NCBI RefSeq assembly: GCF_004804355.1
Contig: NZ_SRWZ01000002.1
Span: 558,001 to 622,000 of the forward strand
Length of the DNA stretch: 64,000 nt
Reading direction: 5' to 3'
Source of the DNA: Cognatitamlana onchidii
Lineage (GTDB): Bacteria; Bacteroidota; Bacteroidia; Flavobacteriales; Flavobacteriaceae
Position 1 is the stretch's first letter. Every line of letters begins with the position of its first letter. The translations under genes were made by a program, and so were the position numbers. The notes beneath the pieces are model-generated. The model was not told where the DNA came from. It worked only from the letters and a program-made list of their open reading frames with translations, and did not search any database. This document shows, piece after piece, positions 1-7,558 of this stretch.

Positions 1-1101
1 GTTTTGGAATTGGAAGACCAAAAAGAAGTGATTCCATTTATGCAACCTGGAGCTCCTTTGGAATACTTGTTATCTTCGTCAATAAAGAAGATAGCCGTTA
101 CCGATAAACCAGAAATTGGTTTGATGGAAGGTAATGGACAAGCCTCAATTAGAGAGCTTTCACAAGTAAAAACAGCTTTAGATGTTTTATATGATTTTAA
201 GTCTACTATCGTAAACGATAGCATTCAGGTTCCTGATGAGATAAAGACCTTAGCCATAGTACGTCCTACAGATACTATAAATAATTCTACCCTTAATCAA
301 TTAGATGAATTTTTGGAAAATGGAGGTAACTTGTTTATTGCCTTGAATCGGGTAAACGGAGATTTAAATAATTCTTATGGAAATGGAGTTACAACTGGTA
401 TAGAAAAATGGCTGAAAGAAAAGGGATTGGAGGTGCGTGAAGATTTTGTTGTAGATGCCCAATGTGCCACCGTAGGTGTGCAACAGCAACAGGGATTCTT
501 TAATTTTACCTCGAATGTTTCTTTTCCATACATTCCTATTGTAAGCCAATTTGCAGACCACCCAGTAACCAAAGGTCTGGAAGCAGTGGTAATGCAATTT
601 CCTAGTTCTTTAAAATTTACAACCAAAGATTCTCTTAGCACGTTTACCCCTTTAGCATTTTCATCAAAAAATTCCGCGACATTGGCGGCTCCCCAGTTTT
701 TTGACATTCAAAAACAATGGACAGAAAGGGATTTTAATGCTCCCAATCAAGTAGTAGCTGGGGTATTGGAACGGATTCATGATAATGGTAATAAGTCACG
801 AATTTGTGTAGTTACAGATGGTGATTTTCCCGTTAATACTGGCCAACAACAGTTACAATCAGGAAATGTTAACCTTATGGTCAATGCCATTGATTGGTTA
901 AGTGATGATACTGGATTAATCGATCTAAGAAATAAAGGCATAAGATACCGCCCAATAGATACCTTAGAAGAAGGGACTAAAACTACTTTAAAATATCTCA
1001 ACTTTTTACTACCAATTGCACTGGTAATCATCTATGGTGTAGTTAGGATTCAGATGAACAGGAATAAGCGCAGTAGAAGAATAGAAGAAAATTATGAGTA
1101 A
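1..1101 (+). CDS. Gldg-family ABC transporter auxiliary protein (5' truncated by window edge)
   Basis: The reading frame is open from base 1, so the real start lies left of the window and the TTG at 4 is not a credible start. The visible part has the ABC_transp_aux/Gldg-type extracytoplasmic domain and one C-terminal membrane helix (about residues 337-352 of the visible part), followed by a basic tail. The stretch around QQQGFFNF and DHPVTKGLEAVVM resembles the uncharacterised Gldg-like proteins that travel with DUF4340 proteins, rather than the gliding protein GldG itself. Only 29 bp separate it from the DUF4340 gene, which supports an operon. The role is inferred: a periplasm-facing accessory subunit of an ABC-2 type transporter whose ATPase and permease may be the pair at 3319-5346 or a pair left of the window. 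Confidence 0.8.
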   Translation, partial: VLELEDQKEVIPFMQPGAPLEYLLSSSIKKIAVTDKPEIGLMEGNGQASIRELSQVKTALDVLYDFKSTIVNDSIQVPDEIKTLAIVRPTDTINNSTLNQLDEFLENGGNLFIALNRVNGDLNNSYGNGVTTGIEKWLKEKGLEVREDFVVDAQCATVGVQQQQGFFNFTSNVSFPYIPIVSQFADHPVTKGLEAVVMQFPSSLKFTTKDSLSTFTPLAFSSKNSATLAAPQFFDIQKQWTERDFNAPNQVVAGVLERIHDNGNKSRICVVTDGDFPVNTGQQQLQSGNVNLMVNAIDWLSDDTGLIDLRNKGIRYRPIDTLEEGTKTTLKYLNFLLPIALVIIYGVVRIQMNRNKRSRRIEENYE

Positions 1102-1130
1102 AAACTAAATCATATTCTAAGTTATAAAAG

Positions 1131-2081
1131 ATGAAAAAAAATAACATATTAATAATAGTATTAATTGGATTGGTGTTGCTATTTGTAGCCACAAATTATT
1201 TTAAAAAGAATAGCAATACAAATTTTAAATCTGAAGTAATTCAATTGGATTCATCCATGGTGAATAAAATTGTCATTCGTTCATCATTAGTTACAGAGGA
1301 AGAACCAATTATTATTTCGAAAGACAATGATAGTTGGCTAGTTGAACAAGGAACTGTTAAAACTAAAGCGAATCAATCTACAGTTAAGAATACATTGGGT
1401 CAGTTGGAAGAAATGAAAACCGAGAGATTAGTGGCTAAATCCAAAGATAAATGGAAGGCATACGCACTAACCGATTCTTTGGCACAATGTGTTGAAATCC
1501 ATCAGCAGGGTAAAGAACAGATAACAAAGCTGTATTTTGGGAAAACAACCTATAAACAATCTCAAAACCCCGGATATGGAGGGCGACCTTCTGTTGATGC
1601 CTCTACTTATTTTAGAATAGATAAAAACCCTAAAACCTATGCTACAAAAAGCGGACTAGCTAATACATTTAAGCGTAATTTCAATACATGGAGAAATACT
1701 GAATTTATTAAGGTTGATAAAGATTTGATTACACAATTGAAATTTGAAACCGAAGATAACAGTGGTTTTTCCCTTTCTAAAAACGAATCTGTTTGGACTA
1801 TGGGCAACCTAACGCCGGATTCTACCAAAGTGGCTCAATACCTCAATACATTGCGCCATCAAAATAGCTCAAAATTCGCAAATGAGTTTACCCCAAAAAG
1901 CAAAGCAGATTATAAGCTAACAATTCAAGGAAACTCAATAGAAGACCTGGTTGTGAAAGCTTATAGGGATTCCATAAAAAATAAGTTTTTCTTGAATTCT
2001 TCACAACATCCGAATGTTTTTGTTGAGAGTGATTCTACTGGGTTATTTAAGCAATTGTTTGTGAGTCAAGATCATTTTTAA
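1131..2081 (+). CDS. DUF4340 domain-containing membrane-anchored protein
   Basis: This 316-residue protein has an N-terminal membrane anchor at about residues 5-23 and an otherwise soluble, beta-rich extracytoplasmic body. The pattern of short repeated segments of the type KIVIRS and LVEQG, with a central GYGGRPSVDASTYFRI stretch, fits the DUF4340 family. That family is typically encoded directly after Gldg-like ABC auxiliary genes, as here. No enzymatic motif is visible. It probably works with the preceding protein on the outer face of the cytoplasmic membrane; the substrate is unknown. Translation starts at ATG 1131, 29 bp after the previous stop. Confidence 0.8.
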   Translation: MKKNNILIIVLIGLVLLFVATNYFKKNSNTNFKSEVIQLDSSMVNKIVIRSSLVTEEEPIIISKDNDSWLVEQGTVKTKANQSTVKNTLGQLEEMKTERLVAKSKDKWKAYALTDSLAQCVEIHQQGKEQITKLYFGKTTYKQSQNPGYGGRPSVDASTYFRIDKNPKTYATKSGLANTFKRNFNTWRNTEFIKVDKDLITQLKFETEDNSGFSLSKNESVWTMGNLTPDSTKVAQYLNTLRHQNSSKFANEFTPKSKADYKLTIQGNSIEDLVVKAYRDSIKNKFFLNSSQHPNVFVESDSTGLFKQLFVSQDHF

Positions 2082-2167
2082 AAATAATTACTACTAAGAA
2101 ACATACACTTAGTTTATTAATCATCATATTTTTTTAAACATATTTAAAAATTGTAAAATAGTTTTTT

Positions 2168-3316
2168 ATGACAACCAAAAAATTACAACTAAACACTTTT
2201 TTATTTTCATTAGCTTTTTTATTGTTTTTTAATTTCACCGCTCAGGCAGGTAATGGAATTATTTTGTATACGCCCTATACCAATATTTCAGTTCCTCCTG
2301 GTGAGTCTATTGATTATTCCATTGATATTAAAAATTATGGAAGTCAGGTAAAGCATGTTGATATTTCTTTATCAGGGTTGCCTAAAGATTGGAATTCCAC
2401 TTTAAAGGCAGGAGGTTACAGTATTAATAGAATCTCAGTACTTCCCGGAGAGAAAAAAACGGTTTCCTTAACGATAAATGTACCTTCAAAAGTAGATAAA
2501 GGAACCTATAAAATTAGGGTGATTGCCAAAAACTATGATGTACTCCCTATAGTAATTGACGTATCAGAACAAGGTACTTTTAAAACAGAGTTCACTTCCG
2601 ACCAGATTAACATGGAAGGGCACTCCAAGTCAAATTTTAATTTTTCCGCACAATTAAAAAACCATACCGGGGAGAAACAATTATATTCTTTACAAGCAAG
2701 AGTGCCTCGTGGTTGGAATGTAATCTTTAAACCTAATTACAAACAAGCTACAGCTGTTGAAATAGAACCTGGAAATACGGCTAATATTACCATTGAAGTA
2801 AAACCACCTTACGGTATAAAAGCAGGAACCTATAAAATACCTGTACAAGCAACTAATAAGTATAGTACAGCTAAATTAGAATTGGAGGTCGTTATAAATG
2901 GCTCTTATGATTTAGAATTAACTACTCCAACAGGTCTATTAAGTACCAGTATAACTTCTGGTAGAGAAAAGCAAATAGAACTATTAGTAAAGAATTCTGG
3001 TTCTAGTAGGTTGAGTGATATTACTTTTAATACTTCAAAACCTAAAAATTGGGAAATATCCATAAAACCAGATACCATACCTTCATTGGAAGCTGGTGCC
3101 AGTACGCAGGTATATGCCACCATAAAGGCTGCTGACAAAGCAATTCCGGGAGATTATGTTTCAAAAATTACTGCTAAAACGCCTGAAGTATCTTCAATAG
3201 CGTCCATAAGAGTTCTGGTAAAAACATCTTTATTATGGGGTTGGTTGGGTATTTTAATAATTGCAGGAACATTAGGAGCTATTTATTATCTATTTAAAAA
3301 ATACGGTAGAAGATAG
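2168..3316 (+). CDS. NEW3-domain membrane protein (COG1470-like)
   Basis: This 382-residue protein has a cleavable-looking signal peptide (cleavage probably after the Ala near residue 27, in TAQAGNG), three successive Ig-like beta domains, and a single C-terminal membrane helix at about residues 355-375 with a short basic tail. The phrases VPPGESIDYSIDIKNYGS, PGNTANITIEVKPPYGIKAGTYKIPVQA and SGREKQIELLVKNSG are typical NEW3 repeats. The stop codon is 2 bp before the ATG of the ABC ATPase, so the two are translationally linked. Proteins of this type sit beside ABC-2 exporters in many bacteria and are thought to act as an extracytoplasmic accessory. An 86-bp gap separates it from the DUF4340 gene; a 5-bp inverted repeat (CTAAG/CTTAG, 2094-2112) is all I see there. 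Confidence 0.8.
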   Translation: MTTKKLQLNTFLFSLAFLLFFNFTAQAGNGIILYTPYTNISVPPGESIDYSIDIKNYGSQVKHVDISLSGLPKDWNSTLKAGGYSINRISVLPGEKKTVSLTINVPSKVDKGTYKIRVIAKNYDVLPIVIDVSEQGTFKTEFTSDQINMEGHSKSNFNFSAQLKNHTGEKQLYSLQARVPRGWNVIFKPNYKQATAVEIEPGNTANITIEVKPPYGIKAGTYKIPVQATNKYSTAKLELEVVINGSYDLELTTPTGLLSTSITSGREKQIELLVKNSGSSRLSDITFNTSKPKNWEISIKPDTIPSLEAGASTQVYATIKAADKAIPGDYVSKITAKTPEVSSIASIRVLVKTSLLWGWLGILIIAGTLGAIYYLFKKYGRR

Positions 3317-3318
3317 TT

Positions 3319-4269
3319 ATGGAGAAACGTATAGAAGTATCTGGTTTAACCAAAAAGTACGGAAATTTTGTAGCAGTAGACGATTTAACACTCTCTATTG
3401 AAAAAGGCGAGATTTTTGGCTTGCTTGGCCCCAATGGAGCAGGTAAATCAACAACCATACTTATGCTTCTTGGTCTAACAGAAGTTGATTCTGGACATGT
3501 TGAAGTATGCGGTATTGATGCAACACGTTATCCACTGGATGTTAAAAGAAAAGTAGGGTATTTACCTGAAGATGTCGGTTTTTATAACGACTATTCTGGA
3601 CTCCAGAACTTAATGTATATAGCGCGTTTAAATAATATTCCTGAAGAACAAGCAAAAAGACATGCTTTAAACATACTTGAAGAAGTAGGCTTATTGGATG
3701 CAAAAGATAAAAAGGTTGGGAATTATTCTCGGGGAATGCGCCAGCGATTAGGTCTTGCAGACGTACTAATTAAAGAACCTGAGGTTATTATACTTGATGA
3801 ACCTACATTAGGGTTGGATCCAGAGGGGGTAAGGAAGTTTCTTGAGCTTATTGTTAAACTAAGTAGAAAGAAAGGTATTACCGTACTTTTCTCATCACAT
3901 CATTTACATCAAATACAACAAGTATGTGACCGCGTGGGGATATTTGTAAAAGGGAAGTTATTGGCAAAGGGGAAAATTAGTGACTTGGCAGAACAATTGT
4001 TCTCTAAAAATGCATTTACTATCGAATTAGGGGTTACTAATAAAGAGAGTAATTTAAGCTGTTCTTTAGAAGAACTCGCAAATAAGATAAATGCAATAAA
4101 AGGTGTTGGAAAAGTGACACTAAACAAGGATCATTTCTTAGTGGAATCGAAGCATGATGTTTCTGGAGAACTATCTAAACTTGTTGTGAGTTTGGGATAT
4201 GGGCTTAGTTACTTAACTAAAAAAGAATATGGTTTGGACGATATTTATCATCAATATTTTCAAGAGTAA
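3319..4269 (+). CDS. ABC transporter ATP-binding protein (ABC-2 type)
   Basis: This 316-residue single nucleotide-binding-domain protein energises the adjacent permease. Visible motifs are Walker A GPNGAGKST (residues 37-45), a signature loop in the variant form YSRGM (136-140) in place of LSGGQ, Walker B VIILDEP (156-162), and a switch histidine in FSSHHLH. The C-terminal 90 residues after the nucleotide-binding domain form the regulatory extension common in ABC-2 exporters of the CcmA/NatA type. The gene lies 2 bp after the NEW3 gene and 9 bp before the permease gene, a compact three-gene unit. The substrate cannot be told from sequence. Confidence 0.93.
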   Translation: MEKRIEVSGLTKKYGNFVAVDDLTLSIEKGEIFGLLGPNGAGKSTTILMLLGLTEVDSGHVEVCGIDATRYPLDVKRKVGYLPEDVGFYNDYSGLQNLMYIARLNNIPEEQAKRHALNILEEVGLLDAKDKKVGNYSRGMRQRLGLADVLIKEPEVIILDEPTLGLDPEGVRKFLELIVKLSRKKGITVLFSSHHLHQIQQVCDRVGIFVKGKLLAKGKISDLAEQLFSKNAFTIELGVTNKESNLSCSLEELANKINAIKGVGKVTLNKDHFLVESKHDVSGELSKLVVSLGYGLSYLTKKEYGLDDIYHQYFQE

Positions 4270-4278
4270 AAAATAAAT

Positions 4279-5346
4279 ATGAATACTATAGTAAATAACA
4301 TAAGTTTTTCAAAACTAGACAAAATAAAATCTTTGAAATTGTTCAATTTTGAGGATTTCTTTAAAAGAAGAAATCCAGGTAATAGTTCCAATTCCCGCAT
4401 AGAAGTATTTAAAGTAATGGTGAAAAAGGAAATTACGGATCATATAAGAAACTGGCGTTTCATTATCCTATTTAGCATTATTGCTTTAGCTTGTTTGGGC
4501 ACTTTATTTTCAACATTGTCAGATAGTGCCAAAATACTTACTACAAGCAATTCAGATAGCACTTTCTTTTTCTTGAATTTGTTCACCAAATCAAATGGAA
4601 CTTTACCATCGTTTTTTGTGTTTGTAGGCTTTTTGGGGCCATTGTTTGGAATAGGCTTAGGGTTTGATGCGATTAGTTCTGAACAAAACAAGGGAACATT
4701 GAGCCGCACCATGGCGCAACCAATTCCAAGAGATTATATTATTAATGCGAAATTCTTGGCAGGAATAATTGTGGTAAGCGTGATGCTTTTTGCATTAAGT
4801 TTTTTGGTTTTGGGAGCAGGTTTAGTTGCTCTCGGAATACCGCCTACAGCAGAAGAGTTTATGCGTATTGTTGTTTATACCATATTAAGTATTGTATATG
4901 TTTCTTTTTGGTTGAACCTGTCTATTTTGTTTTCAACTCGTTTTAAACAACCTGCAACTTCAGCATTGTTAGGGTTGGCTGTATGGTTGTTCTTTACAAT
5001 TTTTTATCCGCTTATTGTGAATATAATAGTAAAAGGATTTGAGCCTGGAAAGTATGCACCCCAAGGTAAAATCTTATTATACCAAAAGTTAAAGTTTTAT
5101 TTAGTTCAAATAATGCCTAATGAGTTGTTTGACCAAATTACCTCGGCTATTTTGGTTCCGTCTATACGTAGTTTAGGACCGTTAACTATGGAGCAAATGC
5201 AGGGAGCCATTCCAAGTACTTTGTCAATAGGACAAAGTCTATTGTTGGTTTGGCCTCAGGTTACAGGTTTATTGGCATTAACTTTATTATGCTTTTTGTT
5301 TTCTTATGTGATTTTTATGAAGCGGGAAATTCGTTCTAGAGAGTAG
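4279..5346 (+). CDS. ABC-2 type transporter permease
   Basis: This 355-residue membrane protein has about six hydrophobic segments (roughly residues 59-78, 112-132, 163-187, 197-216, 230-250 and 325-345) and a cytoplasmic N-terminal segment of about 55 residues. FDAISSEQNKGTLSRTMAQPIPR, after the second segment, is the coupling region typical of ABC-2 permeases (ERExGTLxxLLxxPxxR-like). It starts 9 bp after the ATPase stop and is its evident partner. The N-terminal extension rich in Lys and Asn is longer than usual; a second ATG at residue 47 would remove it, but the close spacing to the ATPase favours 4279. Confidence 0.9.
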   Translation: MNTIVNNISFSKLDKIKSLKLFNFEDFFKRRNPGNSSNSRIEVFKVMVKKEITDHIRNWRFIILFSIIALACLGTLFSTLSDSAKILTTSNSDSTFFFLNLFTKSNGTLPSFFVFVGFLGPLFGIGLGFDAISSEQNKGTLSRTMAQPIPRDYIINAKFLAGIIVVSVMLFALSFLVLGAGLVALGIPPTAEEFMRIVVYTILSIVYVSFWLNLSILFSTRFKQPATSALLGLAVWLFFTIFYPLIVNIIVKGFEPGKYAPQGKILLYQKLKFYLVQIMPNELFDQITSAILVPSIRSLGPLTMEQMQGAIPSTLSIGQSLLLVWPQVTGLLALTLLCFLFSYVIFMKREIRSRE

Positions 5347-5453
5347 AAAATTTTATTAATTAGATTAAAAAGTCTAGTTTTTCTGGAGGAAGTGAATTGT
5401 GTAATTATTTTATTTATAATATGGGCTTCCTTAAAAATTAAATAATATTCTTC

Positions 5454-5461
5454 TATCTTTG
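5454..5461 (+). promoter_or_regulatory. Predicted promoter -7 box of the Fic gene
   Basis: TATCTTTG matches the Bacteroidetes -7 consensus TAnnTTTG and is identical to the -7 box of ffs at 48945. The -33 region is weak (TTA about 20 bp upstream). The predicted start of transcription is near 5467, leaving a leader of about 20 nt. Confidence 0.5.
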
Positions 5462-5483
5462 TGATACTATCAAATGATACTAT
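5462..5483 (+). repeat. 9-bp direct repeat at the Fic gene transcription start
   Basis: TGATACTAT occurs at 5462-5470 and again at 5475-5483, with a 4-bp spacer (13-bp period). It covers the predicted start of transcription and ends 5 bp before the ATG of the Fic gene. Its position suits an operator for a repressor, possibly Fic's own C-terminal winged helix; that role is inferred. Confidence 0.5.
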
Positions 5484-5488
5484 TATAA

Positions 5489-6448
5489 ATGAAGCCACCT
5501 TATCAGATTACTGATAACATTTTAAAATTAGTTGTTTCCATTTCTGAGCGACTCGGAGAAATTAGCGCAACCCATTTATACAAACCACCAACCGAATTAC
5601 GAAAAAAGAACCGCATTAAAACCATACAATCCTCTTTAGAGATTGAGGGTAATACGCTTACGGAAGAACAGATTACGGCGCTTTTAGACGATAGACGTGT
5701 AATTGCGCCGCAAAAGGATATTTTGGAGGTTCAAAACGCTATAAAAGTGTATGAGCAGTTACGGACATTTAATCCAAATAAATTAGGAGACTTAGAAAAG
5801 GCTCATGCTATTTTAATGAATGGCTTAATTGAAGATGCAGGAAAGCTGCGAAATAAAAATGTTGGTATTGTTAAAGGTTCAAAAGTAGAGCATCTTGCTC
5901 CAAGTGGAGATATGGTTAGAGGTCTCATGAATGACTTGTTTGACTATGTTAAAATCGATAACGATGTTTTGCTTATCAAAAGTTGTGTTTTTCATTATGA
6001 ATTTGAATTTATACATCCGTTTTTAGATGGTAATGGTCGTATGGGTAGGTTATGGCAAACTTTAATTTTGATGCAACAATACCCGGTATTTGAGTTTCTA
6101 CCAGTAGAAAGTCTCATTAAAGAAAATCAGGAGGAATACTATAAGGTATTAAGCATGTCTGATAAATCTGGACATTCTACACCATTTATTGAGTTCATGT
6201 TAAACATAATACTTCAAGCCTTAGAAAACCTATTTAAAACCCAGAACAGAACACTTACAACACAAGATAGGATTGAACTGTACAAAGATATCGTAAAAGA
6301 AAATCAATTTAGCCGTAAGGATTATTTGTTAAACTTTAAAGATATAAGCCAGGCGACAGCAAGCAGGGATTTAAAATGGGCAGTTATACAGAACATTTTA
6401 ATAAAAGTGGGAGATAAAAGATTAACTAAATATCAATTTAGATTTTGA
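5489..6448 (+). CDS. Fic family protein, class II (N-terminal inhibitory helix)
   Basis: This 319-residue protein carries the Fic catalytic motif HPFLDGNGR (residues 176-184, HPFx[D/E]GNGR), so it should transfer AMP or another nucleotide moiety from a nucleotide donor onto a target hydroxyl. The N-terminal helix has S49-L-E-I-E53-G-N55, which fits the autoinhibitory [S/T]xxxE[G/N] motif of class II Fic proteins, so it carries its own brake. The C-terminal 60 residues (SRKDYLLNFKDISQATASRDLKWAV) look like a winged-helix DNA-binding domain, a common Fic tail that suggests autoregulation. It stands alone, 142 bp after the ABC cluster, with its own predicted promoter. No antitoxin gene is adjacent, as expected when the inhibitory helix is in cis. 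The target is unknown. Confidence 0.93.
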   Translation: MKPPYQITDNILKLVVSISERLGEISATHLYKPPTELRKKNRIKTIQSSLEIEGNTLTEEQITALLDDRRVIAPQKDILEVQNAIKVYEQLRTFNPNKLGDLEKAHAILMNGLIEDAGKLRNKNVGIVKGSKVEHLAPSGDMVRGLMNDLFDYVKIDNDVLLIKSCVFHYEFEFIHPFLDGNGRMGRLWQTLILMQQYPVFEFLPVESLIKENQEEYYKVLSMSDKSGHSTPFIEFMLNIILQALENLFKTQNRTLTTQDRIELYKDIVKENQFSRKDYLLNFKDISQATASRDLKWAVIQNILIKVGDKRLTKYQFRF

Positions 6449-6734
6449 GGAAGCATAAGCTCATTGATTGGGAATACTATTTTATTTATTAACAATGAAA
6501 ATGAAGAAAATATTACCGAGCTAAAAAAACAGAAGCTATTTTTTGTAGCATATTTACACCTCATGCCACTAATACCCTTATAAAATAAGGGAAGTTACAT
6601 ATTGTATTGGAAAGTAATACCTAGGAGCCCTCTTATAAAGCACCTAATCCTGCAGAAGACATAATTACCTTGTCATAGGTTGTTTTTATTTGTTCAAAAA
6701 ATTAAAGACGATCAAATCTTTTATTTTGAAACTA

Positions 6735-6746
6735 TGATAAATATCA
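6735..6746 (+). promoter_or_regulatory. FNR/CRP-family-like operator upstream of nrfHA
   Basis: TGATAAATATCA is a dyad that fits the core TGAT-N4-ATCA of the FNR consensus TTGAT-N4-ATCAA; the outermost base on each side deviates. Its centre lies about 43 bp upstream of the start of transcription predicted from the -7 box at 6770, close to the class II activator position (-41.5). No -33 TTG is seen at the right spacing, which suits an activator-dependent promoter. Confidence 0.5.
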
Positions 6747-6769
6747 CATTTCAAATATTATTGTAGAAT

Positions 6770-6777
6770 TAACTTTG
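6770..6777 (+). promoter_or_regulatory. Predicted -7 box of the nrfHA promoter
   Basis: TAACTTTG matches TAnnTTTG. Transcription would start near 6783-6784, leaving a leader of about 160 nt before the nrfH start codon. Confidence 0.45.
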
Positions 6778-6944
6778 TAGTACTTGTTTAAAAGAATAAA
6801 AGTATTAACTTTACTTTAACACTACCTAATTAGATTTGAATAGCCAGCTACTACATATTTTAATTCATAAATTTAACAAAGGTAATTCAATACAATTTGG
6901 TTCCTATTTTAAGTGCTTAAATACATCTAACTCTATATACTATT

Positions 6945-7544
6945 TTGAAGCGTAAAAAGGAAATATTACCACCAAAGACGTCTAGATGGCGGCCAACAGC
7001 CATATTCTTTATAGCTGTTATTATTGGTTTAGGATTGTTTATGGCAAGAGAGTCTAGAGTACTGTCTTACATGTCAGACGATCCCACAGCTTGTGTAAAC
7101 TGTCATGTTATGACCCCTGTTTATAACAGTTGGATGCATAGTTCGCATAGAGAATGGGCTAATTGCAACGACTGTCATGTCCCTCATGATAATATTTTTA
7201 ATAAGTATTATTTTAAAGCAAAAGATGGGCTATATCATGCGTCTGTTTTTACTCTTAGAGCAGAGCCTGATGTTATTGAAATGAAAGAAGCTTCGCAAGA
7301 AGTTGTGCAACAAAACTGTATTCGTTGCCATGTTCAGCAGGTTACTCAAACCAAGTATAGAGGTTGGATTGAGCAGCATGAGGGGAATAGAACGGGTAGA
7401 CAATGTTGGAGTTGCCATAAGCTTATACCACATGGTAAAGTCCATGGATTATCAACTATAAAGTTTAATGTAGCACCAATTCCAACAGATCAAGAGGATG
7501 AACTTGTGATTCCTTCTTGGATGGAAAAACAAATAAAAGAATAA
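6945..7544 (+). CDS. nrfH: Cytochrome c nitrite reductase small subunit NrfH
   Basis: NrfH is the membrane tetrahaem cytochrome c of the NapC/NirT family that takes electrons from menaquinol and hands them to NrfA. The 199-residue product has one N-terminal membrane anchor (about residues 19-33) and four haem-binding CxxCH motifs: CVNCH (50-54), CNDCH (74-78), CIRCH (125-129) and CWSCH (154-158). The start is TTG at 6945: an in-frame TAA lies at 6918-6920 and no ATG or GTG occurs between it and the TTG, and the next in-frame ATG (33rd codon) falls inside the membrane anchor. nrfA follows within 15 bp, so the two are co-transcribed. Confidence 0.95.
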   Translation: MKRKKEILPPKTSRWRPTAIFFIAVIIGLGLFMARESRVLSYMSDDPTACVNCHVMTPVYNSWMHSSHREWANCNDCHVPHDNIFNKYYFKAKDGLYHASVFTLRAEPDVIEMKEASQEVVQQNCIRCHVQQVTQTKYRGWIEQHEGNRTGRQCWSCHKLIPHGKVHGLSTIKFNVAPIPTDQEDELVIPSWMEKQIKE

Positions 7545-7558
7545 CAAAAGCGTACCAG

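Larger units (their letters stand above)
6449..6944. other. Non-coding region between the Fic gene and nrfH
   Basis: No convincing gene is seen in these 496 bp. They hold a small perfect hairpin, CCCTTA-TAAAA-TAAGGG (6575-6591), which lacks a T-tract, and an FNR/CRP-like dyad plus a -7 box (listed separately) in the right half. The rest is AT-rich and unexplained. Confidence 0.6.

Noticed and set aside
1-1101. Identification as the gliding protein GldG
   Set aside because: The visible sequence is closer to the Gldg-like proteins that accompany DUF4340 genes; true gldF and gldG neighbours are not seen.
5304-5498. Antisense 64-codon frame between the permease and Fic genes
   Set aside because: It overlaps the end of the permease gene, the Fic promoter and the Fic start, and shows no domain or signal features.
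6491-6560. A-rich and T-rich stretches around 6518-6545 considered as the terminator of the Fic gene
   Set aside because: The possible stem (GCTA...TAGC with A-run/T-run pairing) needs a bulge and has no T-tract after it.
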